From NCBI GenBank assembly GCA_017649745.1, contig JAGCGE010000152.1, positions 1 to 64,000 on the forward strand: a stretch of 64,000 nt of DNA, written 5' to 3'. The notes beneath the pieces are model-generated. The model saw only the letters and a program-made list of their open reading frames with translations, had not been told where the DNA came from and ran no database searches. A program made the position numbers and the translations under genes. Source of the stretch: Clostridiales bacterium. GTDB lineage: Bacteria > Bacillota_A > Clostridia > Saccharofermentanales > Saccharofermentanaceae. Of this stretch, positions 1-7,414 are shown in pieces (position 1 is the first letter of the stretch; each line of letters starts with the position of its first letter).

Positions 1-259
1 AAAAGAAATTTCACAAAAAAAGTTTTCGGAGATTTTTGAGAAAACATTTGACTTTTTTCACACGTTTTTCACCGGGCGTACGTTAGCTCCTTTGACCACG
101 CCATATGGTCGATACCTCCTTTCATGAGTCGATTAGTCTGTCGCCCGTACGGACCATTCTCCTTTCGAAAATAATCTCGTGCGCCCGCTGAAAAGTGTGT
201 GAAAAGTTATACAAAAATAAAAGAAAGTGCATCTAAACTAACAGAAAGGGGATGCAAAT
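1..259. other. Left-edge non-coding stretch
   Basis: No convincing gene is seen. The segment is A/T-rich at both ends and separates whatever lies to the left from the rightward head module. On the minus strand an AAAGGAGG sequence precedes an 11-codon reading frame (about 104 down to 69), which could be a leader peptide but is too short to support. CGTACG occurs twice (near 78 and 145) within GGGCGTACG and CGCCCGTACG, giving a weak imperfect dyad. Confidence 0.4.
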
Positions 260-607
260 ATGGCAAGAGGCAAAGCAAACAATCCTGATCCGCCTATGAA
301 ACGTCGATTCAGACCATCTAGCGATCCCGCTGTTAGGGAATCCCAGCTGATTTCGATGGCTGTAGACCGAGTTGAACAGCGAATTCTTGACGGAACGGCC
401 TCTGCACAGGAGCTCGTTCATCTGATGAGGCTCGGTTCTCGCGAAAAACAGCTCGAATTGGAGAAACTCGAGCTCGAGAAGCAACTTCTTAAAGCCAAGA
501 CCGAAGCTATCAACGCAACAAAAGAGAATGCGACCATGTTCGCAGAAGCGATCGCGGCTATGACGTCTTATAGACCGCCAATGGATGAGGAAGAAGACGA
601 CGAATGA
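260..607 (+). CDS. Small terminase-associated head protein (possible small terminase subunit)
   Basis: This 115-residue protein is charged and largely helical. It has a basic N-terminus (MARGKANNPDPPMKRR), then a helical stretch with SAQELVHLMRLGSREK followed by an E/L/K coiled-coil (residues about 70-95), and a very acidic tail. Proteins of this size and pattern sit at the head of packaging modules in many Firmicutes gut phages. The small terminase role is inference, because the large terminase is 5 kb downstream behind cargo genes. The start is supported by AGAAAGGGG 8 nt upstream. Confidence 0.55.
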   Translation: MARGKANNPDPPMKRRFRPSSDPAVRESQLISMAVDRVEQRILDGTASAQELVHLMRLGSREKQLELEKLELEKQLLKAKTEAINATKENATMFAEAIAAMTSYRPPMDEEEDDE

Positions 608-611
608 AAAA

Positions 612-636
612 CTAAGAGGCCGTGTAGACCTCTTAG
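612..636. terminator. Hairpin between convergent genes
   Basis: CTAAGAGG pairs with CCTCTTAG across a 9-nt loop just after the stop of the first gene. A second hairpin, CAACCGA/TCGGTTG at 654-677, follows and abuts the leftward gene's stop. Neither has a strong U-tract, so efficiency is uncertain. Together they would separate the two convergent transcripts. Confidence 0.5.
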
Positions 637-681
637 AACCAACCCGTAGTCCTCAACCGATTGGAAGCTGTCGGTTGTCAC

Positions 682-1455
682 TTACTTTGCGCTATACTCA
701 TACTCAATGGTGTAATACAGCTCGCCGTTCTTAGATGACTCTCCGCTGATACGCAGATTCATCATATCATGTCTGTAGTCTTCCTGATCCCAGTAGATTC
801 TGGTTGCGATTTCCGGATAGTCTGCATCTTCTGTCACGCATCCGTAGAAATACTCCAGCGTTGCATGCCCTGATCTCGCAATCTCCTTTGCTACTTCTGC
901 TTCACCTCTAAGCAGATCTGCATAGGATGCCTCAAACTCGGCGCCGGTTACAAGATCGACCACTTTATGCTTCATATATGCCGCGCTTGTCATGAACTTG
1001 TCGGGATTCTCTAACGGATCCCATTTGCCCTTGCGCTCATCAAACTCTTTGACGCGCTTCTCTGCAAGCTTGTGTTCGATCTCTTTCGCTTTGTCCTGTC
1101 CGAGCAGTTCTTTCAGGTCATCCTTGTGCTTCTCATACTCACTCTTGGTAAGCACAAAGGCCCCGAGCAGGGACGTGTAACGTCTTGTGTGTACTACGTC
1201 TGACGACACGATGCATCCGATCGTCAACGCTCCAGTAACTACTGCCGGAATGACTGCCCAGATTACGGACTTTGCCTTATCTGATGCCTTGCGGCTGTCA
1301 TCCTCGGTTTCATCGAGCTTCTTGACCTTGAGTACGGCTTTGCCTGTCTCAATCGCAGTTGCGACCACACCGACAGATGCCACTCCAGTCAGAATGTGGG
1401 GCAGGTTCTCTTTGACCACGTCCCCCAGTTTTTTGATAGTGTCCTGATTACTCAT
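682..1455 (-). CDS. DUF6353-like membrane protein (paralogue 1)
   Basis: A 257-residue protein; the start at 1455 (MSNQDTIKK) is chosen because AAAGGAG lies 7 nt upstream, whereas the longer frame to 1503 has no such site. It shows a hydrophobic segment LPHILTGVASVGVVATAI followed by a K-rich helix, then a second hydrophobic segment VIWAVIPAVVTGALTIGCIV, and a soluble C-terminal domain. This is the same layout as the genes at 40742, 42172 and 44309. It is the only copy on the minus strand and lies in the packaging module. Function is unknown; it probably sits in the inner membrane. Confidence 0.6.
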   Translation of the reverse strand: MSNQDTIKKLGDVVKENLPHILTGVASVGVVATAIETGKAVLKVKKLDETEDDSRKASDKAKSVIWAVIPAVVTGALTIGCIVSSDVVHTRRYTSLLGAFVLTKSEYEKHKDDLKELLGQDKAKEIEHKLAEKRVKEFDERKGKWDPLENPDKFMTSAAYMKHKVVDLVTGAEFEASYADLLRGEAEVAKEIARSGHATLEYFYGCVTEDADYPEIATRIYWDQEDYRHDMMNLRISGESSKNGELYYTIEYEYSAK

Positions 1456-1520
1456 AACAATACTCCTTTCGTATTCGTGAGTTGGTTTTTGGACAGCTTC
1501 CATTAGAGAGGATGTGAAAC

Positions 1521-1934
1521 ATGCGAACCTACTCGGAACTCATCCTGCTTCCAACGTTCGAAGAACGCTTCGAGTATCTCAAACTCGACGGTAGGGTAGG
1601 GGAGGATACATTCGGATTTGACCGCTGGCTCAATCAGCAGTTCTATCACTCGAAGCTCTGGGAAGACGCTAAGCGAAAAGTGATTATCAGAGATAACGGA
1701 TGTGATCTCGGACTTGAGAATTACGAGATTGGTGGTCGAATCCTCGTTCACCACATGAATCCGATAAGTAAGGAAGACATCATAAGAAAGTCCGACATCC
1801 TACTCAATCCGGAGTATCTTATCAGTACCTGCAAGCGCACTCACGATGCGATACACTACGGGGATTTCAATCTCGCAAATCAAAATGGAATCGTTGAGAG
1901 GCGACCAAACGATACCTGTCCGTGGAGGAAATGA
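1521..1934 (+). CDS. HNH endonuclease
   Basis: A 137-residue protein with the HNH core visible: VHHMNPI (residues 76-82), an asparagine in LLNPEYL (94-100) and CKRTHDAIH (104-112). HNH proteins next to terminase genes are common in HK97-type cos phages, where they assist terminase cleavage; that role here is inferred from position. AGAGGATG precedes the ATG. The gene ends 3 nt before the toxin-like cargo gene and carries a TCAAAATGG repeat near its 3' end. Confidence 0.8.
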   Translation: MRTYSELILLPTFEERFEYLKLDGRVGEDTFGFDRWLNQQFYHSKLWEDAKRKVIIRDNGCDLGLENYEIGGRILVHHMNPISKEDIIRKSDILLNPEYLISTCKRTHDAIHYGDFNLANQNGIVERRPNDTCPWRK

Positions 1935-1937
1935 GAA

Positions 1938-2843
1938 ATGAACGGTATTGATTATACAAACGACCCGAGGGCAGTTCTGATTCACTTCAACCCGAATCAT
2001 GACAAGCTCGGACGGTTCGCCAAAAGTCCGTCTGGAGGAGTTTCTTCTAATTCTGTTGACAAAGCTGGTTCAACAAGGTATAATAAAGGCAAAGAAATCG
2101 ACAAAGATAAACTTAAGAAGTACGCCAAAATAGGCGCCGGTGTTGTAGCAGCTTCTCTTGTGATAGCTGGAGGAGTATACCTTGCTAAATCTGGCAAACT
2201 GGACGATTTTGTCAAATCGGGAAAAGATATTACAGACCAAACACTCAAAGGATTTGGAAGTGTGCCATTTGATAACGTTCAAGATACCGGATCAATCAAA
2301 CGATTGTCAAAACCCGATTCCATAACTGATGCTATTCGAAACACCAATCCCAAACGAGGCGATCCAGCTTATGACGGAAACTGTACGTCATGTGCCGTTG
2401 CAGCGTTCATGCGTACTCGTGGATTTAATGTTCGTGCAGGAAAAGTGCGCAACAAGAACCAGCTATTGTCGAGCATGACGCTTAGATGTTTCGATTACGA
2501 TATAGACACTAATACCTTATCCGGAGATGCGTTTAAATTCGGATCAACTCCTGAACAAACATCCCGTAAGCTTATTGAAAAGTTTGGAAATAATGCTTCG
2601 GGTGTTATTGGTTTTCATATGAAAACTCGTGGTGACAGATCAATCGGGCATGCGTTTAATTTCACAATTGAAAACGGCGTAGTGAAATTTTTCGATACCC
2701 AGGAACCGAAATTAAACATTGACGACAAATTTATTCGAAAAGTATATTGGCCTAAGATGATCGCAAATTTGCCTTTCGAGGCTATTCGACTCGATAATGC
2801 AGAACCAATATTCGATTTTCTAGAACTGGAATTAGAAACATAA
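1938..2843 (+). CDS. Tagged cargo protein with papain-fold toxin-like C-terminus
   Basis: A 301-residue protein with three parts. Residues 5-30 are the shared tag (DYTNDPRAVLIHFNPNHD, then GRFAK). Residues 64-84 are hydrophobic and Gly/Ala-rich, probably one membrane-spanning helix. The C-terminal half has NCTSC (148-152), an R/G-rich helix, GHAFNF (237-242) and FFDTQ (251-255). This Cys-His-Asp order with these local motifs resembles papain-fold toxin 1 (Tox-PL) domains of polymorphic toxins. Catalysis, target and virion packaging are inferences. The tag is nearly identical, even in DNA, to those at 4254 and 4642, which suggests that domains are swapped behind a conserved leader. The 13-nt spacing to the next gene suggests a toxin-immunity pair. 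Confidence 0.65.
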   Translation: MNGIDYTNDPRAVLIHFNPNHDKLGRFAKSPSGGVSSNSVDKAGSTRYNKGKEIDKDKLKKYAKIGAGVVAASLVIAGGVYLAKSGKLDDFVKSGKDITDQTLKGFGSVPFDNVQDTGSIKRLSKPDSITDAIRNTNPKRGDPAYDGNCTSCAVAAFMRTRGFNVRAGKVRNKNQLLSSMTLRCFDYDIDTNTLSGDAFKFGSTPEQTSRKLIEKFGNNASGVIGFHMKTRGDRSIGHAFNFTIENGVVKFFDTQEPKLNIDDKFIRKVYWPKMIANLPFEAIRLDNAEPIFDFLELELET

Positions 2844-2855
2844 GGAGGTGGTATT

Positions 2856-3104
2856 ATGAAAGAAATCAGAACACTGTCTGATTTGATCACATCTGGTTTT
2901 GACGAGGACGCTTTGGAGAACGACCGATTTTTGTATATTTGGCCGTATAGTCCTGACAAAGATAGTGCAGATTCTCATCTTTATAGATATGATAAAGAGA
3001 ATAAAAAACTAGAACGTATCCCAGGATTTATTTCGATTATCGCTGAGATCGATGATACGAAAGATGTGAAAATCGATACCAATTATCTCAAACGATATTT
3101 ATAA
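2856..3104 (+). CDS. Small acidic protein, candidate immunity partner
   Basis: An 82-residue, soluble, acidic and aromatic protein (FLYIWPYSPDKDS, then HLYRYDKENKKLERI) with no recognised domain. It has an excellent start (AAGGAGGTGG 7 nt before ATG), lies 13 nt after the papain-fold gene and ends at an intrinsic terminator, so the two form one transcription unit. Small size, acidity and placement right after a toxin-like domain fit an immunity protein. That is inference from context only. Confidence 0.5.
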   Translation: MKEIRTLSDLITSGFDEDALENDRFLYIWPYSPDKDSADSHLYRYDKENKKLERIPGFISIIAEIDDTKDVKIDTNYLKRYL

Positions 3105-3111
3105 AGCACAG

Positions 3112-3147
3112 AGGAAGCCTCACGTCGAGACTTCCTCTTTTTCTTTT
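3112..3147 (+). terminator. Intrinsic terminator after the toxin/immunity pair
   Basis: GAGGAAG pairs with CTTCCTC around a 12-nt loop and is followed by a run of U with single interruptions. It lies directly after the stop at 3104 and 5 nt before the tRNA. Confidence 0.85.
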
Positions 3148-3152
3148 TATAC

Positions 3153-3226
3153 GGGCTTTTAGCGCAGTCGGTTAGAGCTACTGCCTCATAAGCAGTCGGT
3201 CGTGGGTTCGAGTCCCACAGAGCCCA
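3153..3226 (+). tRNA. tRNA-Met (anticodon CAT)
   Basis: A 74-nt cloverleaf. The acceptor stem GGGCTTT pairs with AGAGCCC (one G-U). The D-stem GCGC/GAGC has one mismatch. The anticodon stem ACTGC/GCAGT carries loop CTCATAA (anticodon CAT), and the T-arm is GTGGG-TTCGAGT-CCCAC. The discriminator is A and no CCA is encoded. It looks like an elongator Met tRNA; an Ile2-type tRNA with modified C34 cannot be excluded. Confidence 0.93.
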
Positions 3227-3245
3227 TTTCGAATTTCAAAATGGA

Positions 3246-3746
3246 TTATAAATCCTCGTGTCTTCCGATTCCTTTTATGTCGACCCCGAGTATAGAAGTA
3301 GCAGCTAATGCTATGGCTGCGGCACTCATACATGCATATTTAACGATCTTTAACAGGAATTCCTTATGCTCCGTATCTTTGTCATACATCATTTCGACAA
3401 CCTTGATCATATCATCACGGATGCTTTGCTCTTCTTCTGGAGTCAGGTCATCCCGTCCGAGTTCTCTATCCAAAGAATCGATAACTTTGTTGCAAGCTTC
3501 ATAGAACACGTCTTGACTTCGTTCCCCAGACTCGATGGCTTTTATCAGGCTTTCACGGAGATTTTTAACGACCTCAATCGCCATATCTTTGAATTCTGGA
3601 AATTGTTCTAATGCGGCCTTTGCTACTTCTGGATCCATCTGTGGGAGCATTGATACAAATTGGACTATCTTGTCTTTCGTCATATGACGGAAGTCTTCGA
3701 TTCCTAATTTTTTAAGGACTTTCTTTTCTTTTAACGTATGTGCCAT
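3246..3746 (-). CDS. C-tail-anchored protein of unknown function, candidate lysogenic cargo gene
   Basis: A 166-residue, mostly helical, charged protein with one C-terminal hydrophobic helix (IVKYACMSAAAIALAATSIL, about 133-152), so probably tail-anchored in the membrane. The N-terminus EKKVLKKLGIEDFRHMTKDK resembles a conserved hypothetical family from Clostridia and their phages. It is transcribed against its neighbours from its own consensus promoter (3767-3795) with GAGGAGG before the ATG. An independent promoter in a late region is typical of a gene expressed in the lysogen; the function is not recognised. Confidence 0.7.
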   Translation of the reverse strand: MAHTLKEKKVLKKLGIEDFRHMTKDKIVQFVSMLPQMDPEVAKAALEQFPEFKDMAIEVVKNLRESLIKAIESGERSQDVFYEACNKVIDSLDRELGRDDLTPEEEQSIRDDMIKVVEMMYDKDTEHKEFLLKIVKYACMSAAAIALAATSILGVDIKGIGRHEDL

Positions 3747-3766
3747 AATAACACCTCCTCGGTAAT

Positions 3767-3795
3767 ATTATACACTATAAACAAAAGCTTGTCAA
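3767..3795 (-). promoter_or_regulatory. Consensus sigma-70 promoter for the leftward gene
   Basis: On the minus strand TTGACA (3795-3790), exactly 17 nt, then TATAAT (3772-3767), both matching the consensus fully. The start site would be near 3760, about 14 nt before the start codon. It should be active without phage factors. Confidence 0.85.
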
Positions 3796-3800
3796 GGGTA

Positions 3801-3824
3801 CGCGAAAAAAACATCCGCTTTTAT
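3801..3824 (+). promoter_or_regulatory. CGCGAAA/-10 element 1 (outlier in late half)
   Basis: CGCGAAAA at 3801 and TTTTAT 18 nt downstream, followed by GAGAAG as in several early-region copies. It is the only family member in the late half and would fire rightward toward the head-tail connector gene at 3899. Its hexamer is the weakest in the family. Confidence 0.55.
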
Positions 3825-3898
3825 GAGAAGAGAGGTTAAAACGTGCTCTTTTCGCTTTTAGCACTGACTCTTTCTTTTTAGTCGAAAGGAGTGTATGT

Positions 3899-4261
3899 AT
3901 GTCCGAGAGCATCTTAACCTCTGTAAAAAAGGGTGTAGGCGGAATTGTCGAAATGGACGAATCATTCGACGATGACATTATCATGTCGATTAACACCCTC
4001 TTTTCGAAACTTACACAACTCGGCGTCGGACCGAGAAAAGGTTTCCGAATCAAAGACAAATCTACGACGTGGGAAGACTTCGTAGGAGACGATCCTCGTC
4101 TGGATATGGTCAGGAGTTTCGTCGTACTGAGTGCTCGAATGCTGTTTGACCCGCCATCTAACGGTACACTCGCTCAGTCATATGAGAAGCAGATCGCAGA
4201 GTACGAGTGGCGACTCCGCGTGCAGGCGGAATCCAAATTGGAGGTCGAGGATAATGCATGA
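3899..4261 (+). CDS. Head-tail connector (gp6-like adaptor)
   Basis: A 120-residue helical protein. ILTSVKKGVGG, then DDDIIMSINTLFSKLTQLGVGP, a WEDFVGDD turn and a helix ending in FDPPSN are the pattern of phage head-tail adaptor proteins of the gp6/YqbG type, which sit under the portal and complete the connector. AAAGGAG lies 9 nt before the ATG. It overlaps the next gene by 8 nt. Being upstream of terminase rather than after the capsid gene is unusual. Confidence 0.7.
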   Translation: MSESILTSVKKGVGGIVEMDESFDDDIIMSINTLFSKLTQLGVGPRKGFRIKDKSTTWEDFVGDDPRLDMVRSFVVLSARMLFDPPSNGTLAQSYEKQIAEYEWRLRVQAESKLEVEDNA

Positions 4262-4655
4262 AGACGTTCTGATTCATTTCAACCCGAATCATGATAAGTT
4301 CGGCCGATTTTCTAAAACCTCTGGATCATCGCCGAATAAAAAACAATTACATAATAAAAAAGCAATCGCAACCGGGCTCGTAGCTGGCGGTTTATTAGCT
4401 GGCGGCCTAGCAGCAAAATGGGTAATAGCCGACAAAAATCTTCATAAATCGTTTAGGCTTTCAGATGCAGAATTGAGCCCCACGCCCGCAATGCTCAAAC
4501 TTCGTGCGAAGAAGGTATCGGAGCTGCGAAAAAACGCAGTCGTTTACACCGGTAAAAGATTTGTGTTAGGCGCATTGGCCGGATATGGCGGATATGTTTT
4601 GACACACGACGGTATTTTCGAAAAACGAGGTGAAAATCAAAATGGAAATGATTGA
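4254..4655 (+). CDS. Tagged cargo protein 2 (membrane)
   Basis: A 133-residue protein starting at the ATG at 4254 (MHEDVLIHFNPNHDK), overlapping the previous stop. It carries the HFNPNHD tag with GRFSK, then a glycine-rich hydrophobic segment (about 35-56, GLVAGGLLAGGLAA) and a second one (about 103-120). Function is unknown. The tag DNA is very close to that of the gene at 1938, so a recent duplication or recombination is likely. Probable virion-internal or membrane cargo, by inference. Confidence 0.65.
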   Translation: MHEDVLIHFNPNHDKFGRFSKTSGSSPNKKQLHNKKAIATGLVAGGLLAGGLAAKWVIADKNLHKSFRLSDAELSPTPAMLKLRAKKVSELRKNAVVYTGKRFVLGALAGYGGYVLTHDGIFEKRGENQNGND

Positions 4656-5226
4656 TTACACAAACGATCCGCGTGCGGTATTGATTCATTTCAACCCGAA
4701 TCATGATCCGAAGACCGGTCAGTTCGCAAAGAAGTCCGGTGGTATCCGACTCGGCGCAAAACGGTACACGAACCCTGATGGATCGCTTAATGAGCGTGGT
4801 ATGGCTCGATACGAATCTGAAATCAAGAAGAACCGACTCAAGAAGAAAGACAATCAGGTTAAGCGTGATGACGAGGAGACGGTTCTTAAAGATCCAAATC
4901 GCTGGGATCGAGAGGACACCGAGGAATGGAAGAAAATATCTGAAACCGGAGAAAAGCTTGTTCGATCCGCTTCAGATATCGAGAAACTCACCCGTCCAAA
5001 AACCAAGAAGTTCGATCTATCAAACATGACTGATGCTGAGCTTCGTGCTCAAATCAATCGTTGGCAGATGGAAGATACGTATTCGAGACTTAAGAGCGAA
5101 CGGTCTGAAGAAATATCTAAAGGTCGTAAGACGATCCAGAATATCCTCGAGTATGCCGGTCCGACGCTTGCATTAACGTCTTCGGCGTTAGCAATTGCAG
5201 TGTCGATTAAAAAGTTAAAGGAGTAA
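4642..5226 (+). CDS. Tagged cargo protein 3 (conserved phage family)
   Basis: A 194-residue protein; the ATG at 4642 has GAGGTG 9 nt upstream and overlaps the preceding stop. The tag (HFNPNHD, then GQFAKKSGG) is joined to AKRYTNPDGSLNERGMARY, related to the GVRRYQNPDGSLT...GKKRY motif common in Clostridia phage head-region proteins. A charged helical middle (KKNRLKK...DPNRWDREDTEEWKK) and a C-terminal hydrophobic segment (AGPTLALTSSALAIAVS) follow. Role unknown; the position suggests a head or packaging accessory protein. Confidence 0.7.
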   Translation: MEMIDYTNDPRAVLIHFNPNHDPKTGQFAKKSGGIRLGAKRYTNPDGSLNERGMARYESEIKKNRLKKKDNQVKRDDEETVLKDPNRWDREDTEEWKKISETGEKLVRSASDIEKLTRPKTKKFDLSNMTDAELRAQINRWQMEDTYSRLKSERSEEISKGRKTIQNILEYAGPTLALTSSALAIAVSIKKLKE

Positions 5227-5231
5227 TAACT

Positions 5232-5639
5232 ATGACACGGGAAGAAATGCTTGCTGCATATCATGGTGATGCCAACGAAGCCCTCGCACACTTCAATCCG
5301 TTTCACAACCCTAAGAACGGTCAGTTTGCCAAAAAGAACGGCGGCGGTTCTTCGCTTAGTCCTCGTGGTAAACAGATTGCAAAACGAGCCGCTATCGTGG
5401 GTGGTGCATTGGCGGGAGTTTCTGCACTCGCAACGGTCGGCAATGCAATCGGAGCTCAGCAAGGTCTCGATCTTATGGGTTACGGCGATAAGCTCAGCAA
5501 ATCTGCGGTTGTTCGCGCTGGCGCTAAAAAAGCCGGTCAAGTAGCTATTGCGGGCGCGCTCGCTACTATCGGCGGTCATATGGCAAAAGATTATATGACG
5601 CAAGGAGAGACAAAGAAAAAGAAGCCTGATGCCAAATGA
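5232..5639 (+). CDS. Tagged cargo protein 4 (two hydrophobic segments)
   Basis: A 135-residue protein beginning MTREEMLAAYHGDANEALAHF with the tag HFNPFHNPKNGQFAKK. Two Gly/Ala-rich hydrophobic stretches (about 54-75 and 100-116) are followed by a lysine-rich tail. The start MTxxEMLAxY is shared with the gene at 7415. Its last codons overlap the terminase start (ATGA), so the two are translationally coupled. Function not recognised. Confidence 0.65.
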   Translation: MTREEMLAAYHGDANEALAHFNPFHNPKNGQFAKKNGGGSSLSPRGKQIAKRAAIVGGALAGVSALATVGNAIGAQQGLDLMGYGDKLSKSAVVRAGAKKAGQVAIAGALATIGGHMAKDYMTQGETKKKKPDAK

Positions 5640-7405
5640 GCCATAATCTTCGACAACCTCGTTACTACGGGGCATTCAGAGAGAAAGTCTTACGCGGGGA
5701 GATTCCGGTTTGTGAGACTATATCTCTAGAAATGAACCGTATAGACCGGATGATTGAGAAATCGAATCTAAATCCACGCTGCCGCAACCCGGAATTCTAT
5801 TACGATCCGGAGCCGGTCGAGGCGTGGATTCGATTCTGCGAAAACGAACTCACACTTACTGATGGCTCGCCTTTAAAGTTACTTGACACGTTCAAGCTTT
5901 GGGGCGAGTCTCTTTATGGCTGGTATTATTATGTCCAGCGTCAGGTATGGGTTCCTGGAAAGAACGGTCATCCGGGTCATTTCCGTTGGAAACGGGTTCG
6001 CAAGCGTCTTGTCAACAAGCAATATCTGATTCTCGGAAGAGGCGGCGCTAAGTCGCTCTACGGCGAATGTAATCAGGCGTATGGTCTGGTATGCGATACG
6101 TCTACCACACAGCAAGTGGCTGTGGCACCGACGATGAATCAGGCTGACGAGATGCTTGCGCCTTTCCGAACCGCGATTGCTCGTGCTAACGGTCCGCTGT
6201 TCAAGATGATGACTAGAGGATCGATCCAGAACACAACTGGCAACCGAGCAAACCGCCCGATGTTAGCTCCGACCAAAAAAGGAATCGAGGCTCTCATCAC
6301 AAATTCCATTCTCGAAGTTCGCCCGATGAGTATTCCGAAGCTTCAGGGACGTAGGGACAAGTATGCGACTTTCGATGAGTGGCTTTCTTGTCCGATTCGA
6401 GAAGACCCAATCTCTGCTATCGAGCAGGGCGCCGCGAAGAATCCCGACTGGTGGATTATCGCGATGTCTTCAGAGGGTACAGTTCGTAACGGTCCTGGCG
6501 ACACAATCAAAATGGAGTTAATGGATATACTCCGAGGGGATTACTACAATCCTCATGTGTCCATCTGGTGGTATAAGCTGGACAATATTGATGAAGTTAA
6601 CGACCCTGATATGTGGGTCAAAGCCCAGCCTAACATCGACAAGACCGTATCCCACGAAACTTATCAGCTGGAAAAAGAGCGTGCGGAGAAATCCCCGTCT
6701 GCCCGAAACGATATTCTCGCAAAGCGATTCGGAATCCCGATGGAAGGTTATACTTTCTTCTTTCCGTACGAGGAAACACTTCCGCATCGCCGCAGAGAGT
6801 ACTGGCAGATGCCCTGTTCAATGGGGTGTGACCTGTCTCAGGGTGACGACTTCTGTTCGTTCACGTTCATGTTCCCACTTCCCAGAGAAGCTTTCGGAAT
6901 CAAGACTCGAAACTATATTACCTCACAGACAATGGCTAAACTTCATTCGTCCGCGCATCAGAAATACGAGCAGTTTATCGATGAAGGCAGTCTTGTTGTG
7001 CTTGAGGGAACAGTTCTCGATATGAACGAGGTCTATGAGGACCTTGAAGCATTTATTGAGAAATCTAACTATGACGTACGATGTGTGGGTTACGACCCTT
7101 ACAATGCGAAAGAGTTCATCGAACGGTGGGCTCGGGATAACGGTCCGTTTGGAATTGAGAAAGTAATACAGGGTGCTAGAACAGAGTCCGTTCCTCTTGG
7201 AGAGCTGAAGAAGCTTTCGGAGGAGCGGCTTTTGTTATTTGACGAGGAACTTATGAGCTTCGCAATGGGTAACTGTATCACACTCGAGGATACGAACGGC
7301 AACCGGAAACTCTACAAACAAAGACGAGACGCAAAGATCGATGCCGTGGCCGCGATGATGGATGCATTTGTGGCCTATAAGCTAAATCGAGACGCGTTTG
7401 AGTGA
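5636..7405 (+). CDS. terL: Terminase large subunit
   Basis: A 589-residue packaging ATPase/nuclease. The ATPase domain has a Walker A-like GRGGAKS (134-140) and Walker B ending in the catalytic Glu (YATFDEW, Asp247-Glu248). The C-terminal nuclease domain has MGCDLSQGDDF (first metal aspartate), VGYDPYNAKEF and KIDAVAAMMDAF (last aspartate). It resembles the Terminase_1 family of HK97-like phages. It would translocate DNA into proheads through the portal at 8269. The start overlaps the upstream stop. A TCAAAATGG repeat is inside (6507). Confidence 0.93.
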   Translation: MSHNLRQPRYYGAFREKVLRGEIPVCETISLEMNRIDRMIEKSNLNPRCRNPEFYYDPEPVEAWIRFCENELTLTDGSPLKLLDTFKLWGESLYGWYYYVQRQVWVPGKNGHPGHFRWKRVRKRLVNKQYLILGRGGAKSLYGECNQAYGLVCDTSTTQQVAVAPTMNQADEMLAPFRTAIARANGPLFKMMTRGSIQNTTGNRANRPMLAPTKKGIEALITNSILEVRPMSIPKLQGRRDKYATFDEWLSCPIREDPISAIEQGAAKNPDWWIIAMSSEGTVRNGPGDTIKMELMDILRGDYYNPHVSIWWYKLDNIDEVNDPDMWVKAQPNIDKTVSHETYQLEKERAEKSPSARNDILAKRFGIPMEGYTFFFPYEETLPHRRREYWQMPCSMGCDLSQGDDFCSFTFMFPLPREAFGIKTRNYITSQTMAKLHSSAHQKYEQFIDEGSLVVLEGTVLDMNEVYEDLEAFIEKSNYDVRCVGYDPYNAKEFIERWARDNGPFGIEKVIQGARTESVPLGELKKLSEERLLLFDEELMSFAMGNCITLEDTNGNRKLYKQRRDAKIDAVAAMMDAFVAYKLNRDAFE

Positions 7406-7414
7406 GGTGGTAAT

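Noticed and set aside
69..104. 11-codon minus-strand peptide after AAAGGAGG
   Set aside because: Too short to support without expression or conservation data; no adjacent leftward gene is visible in the window.
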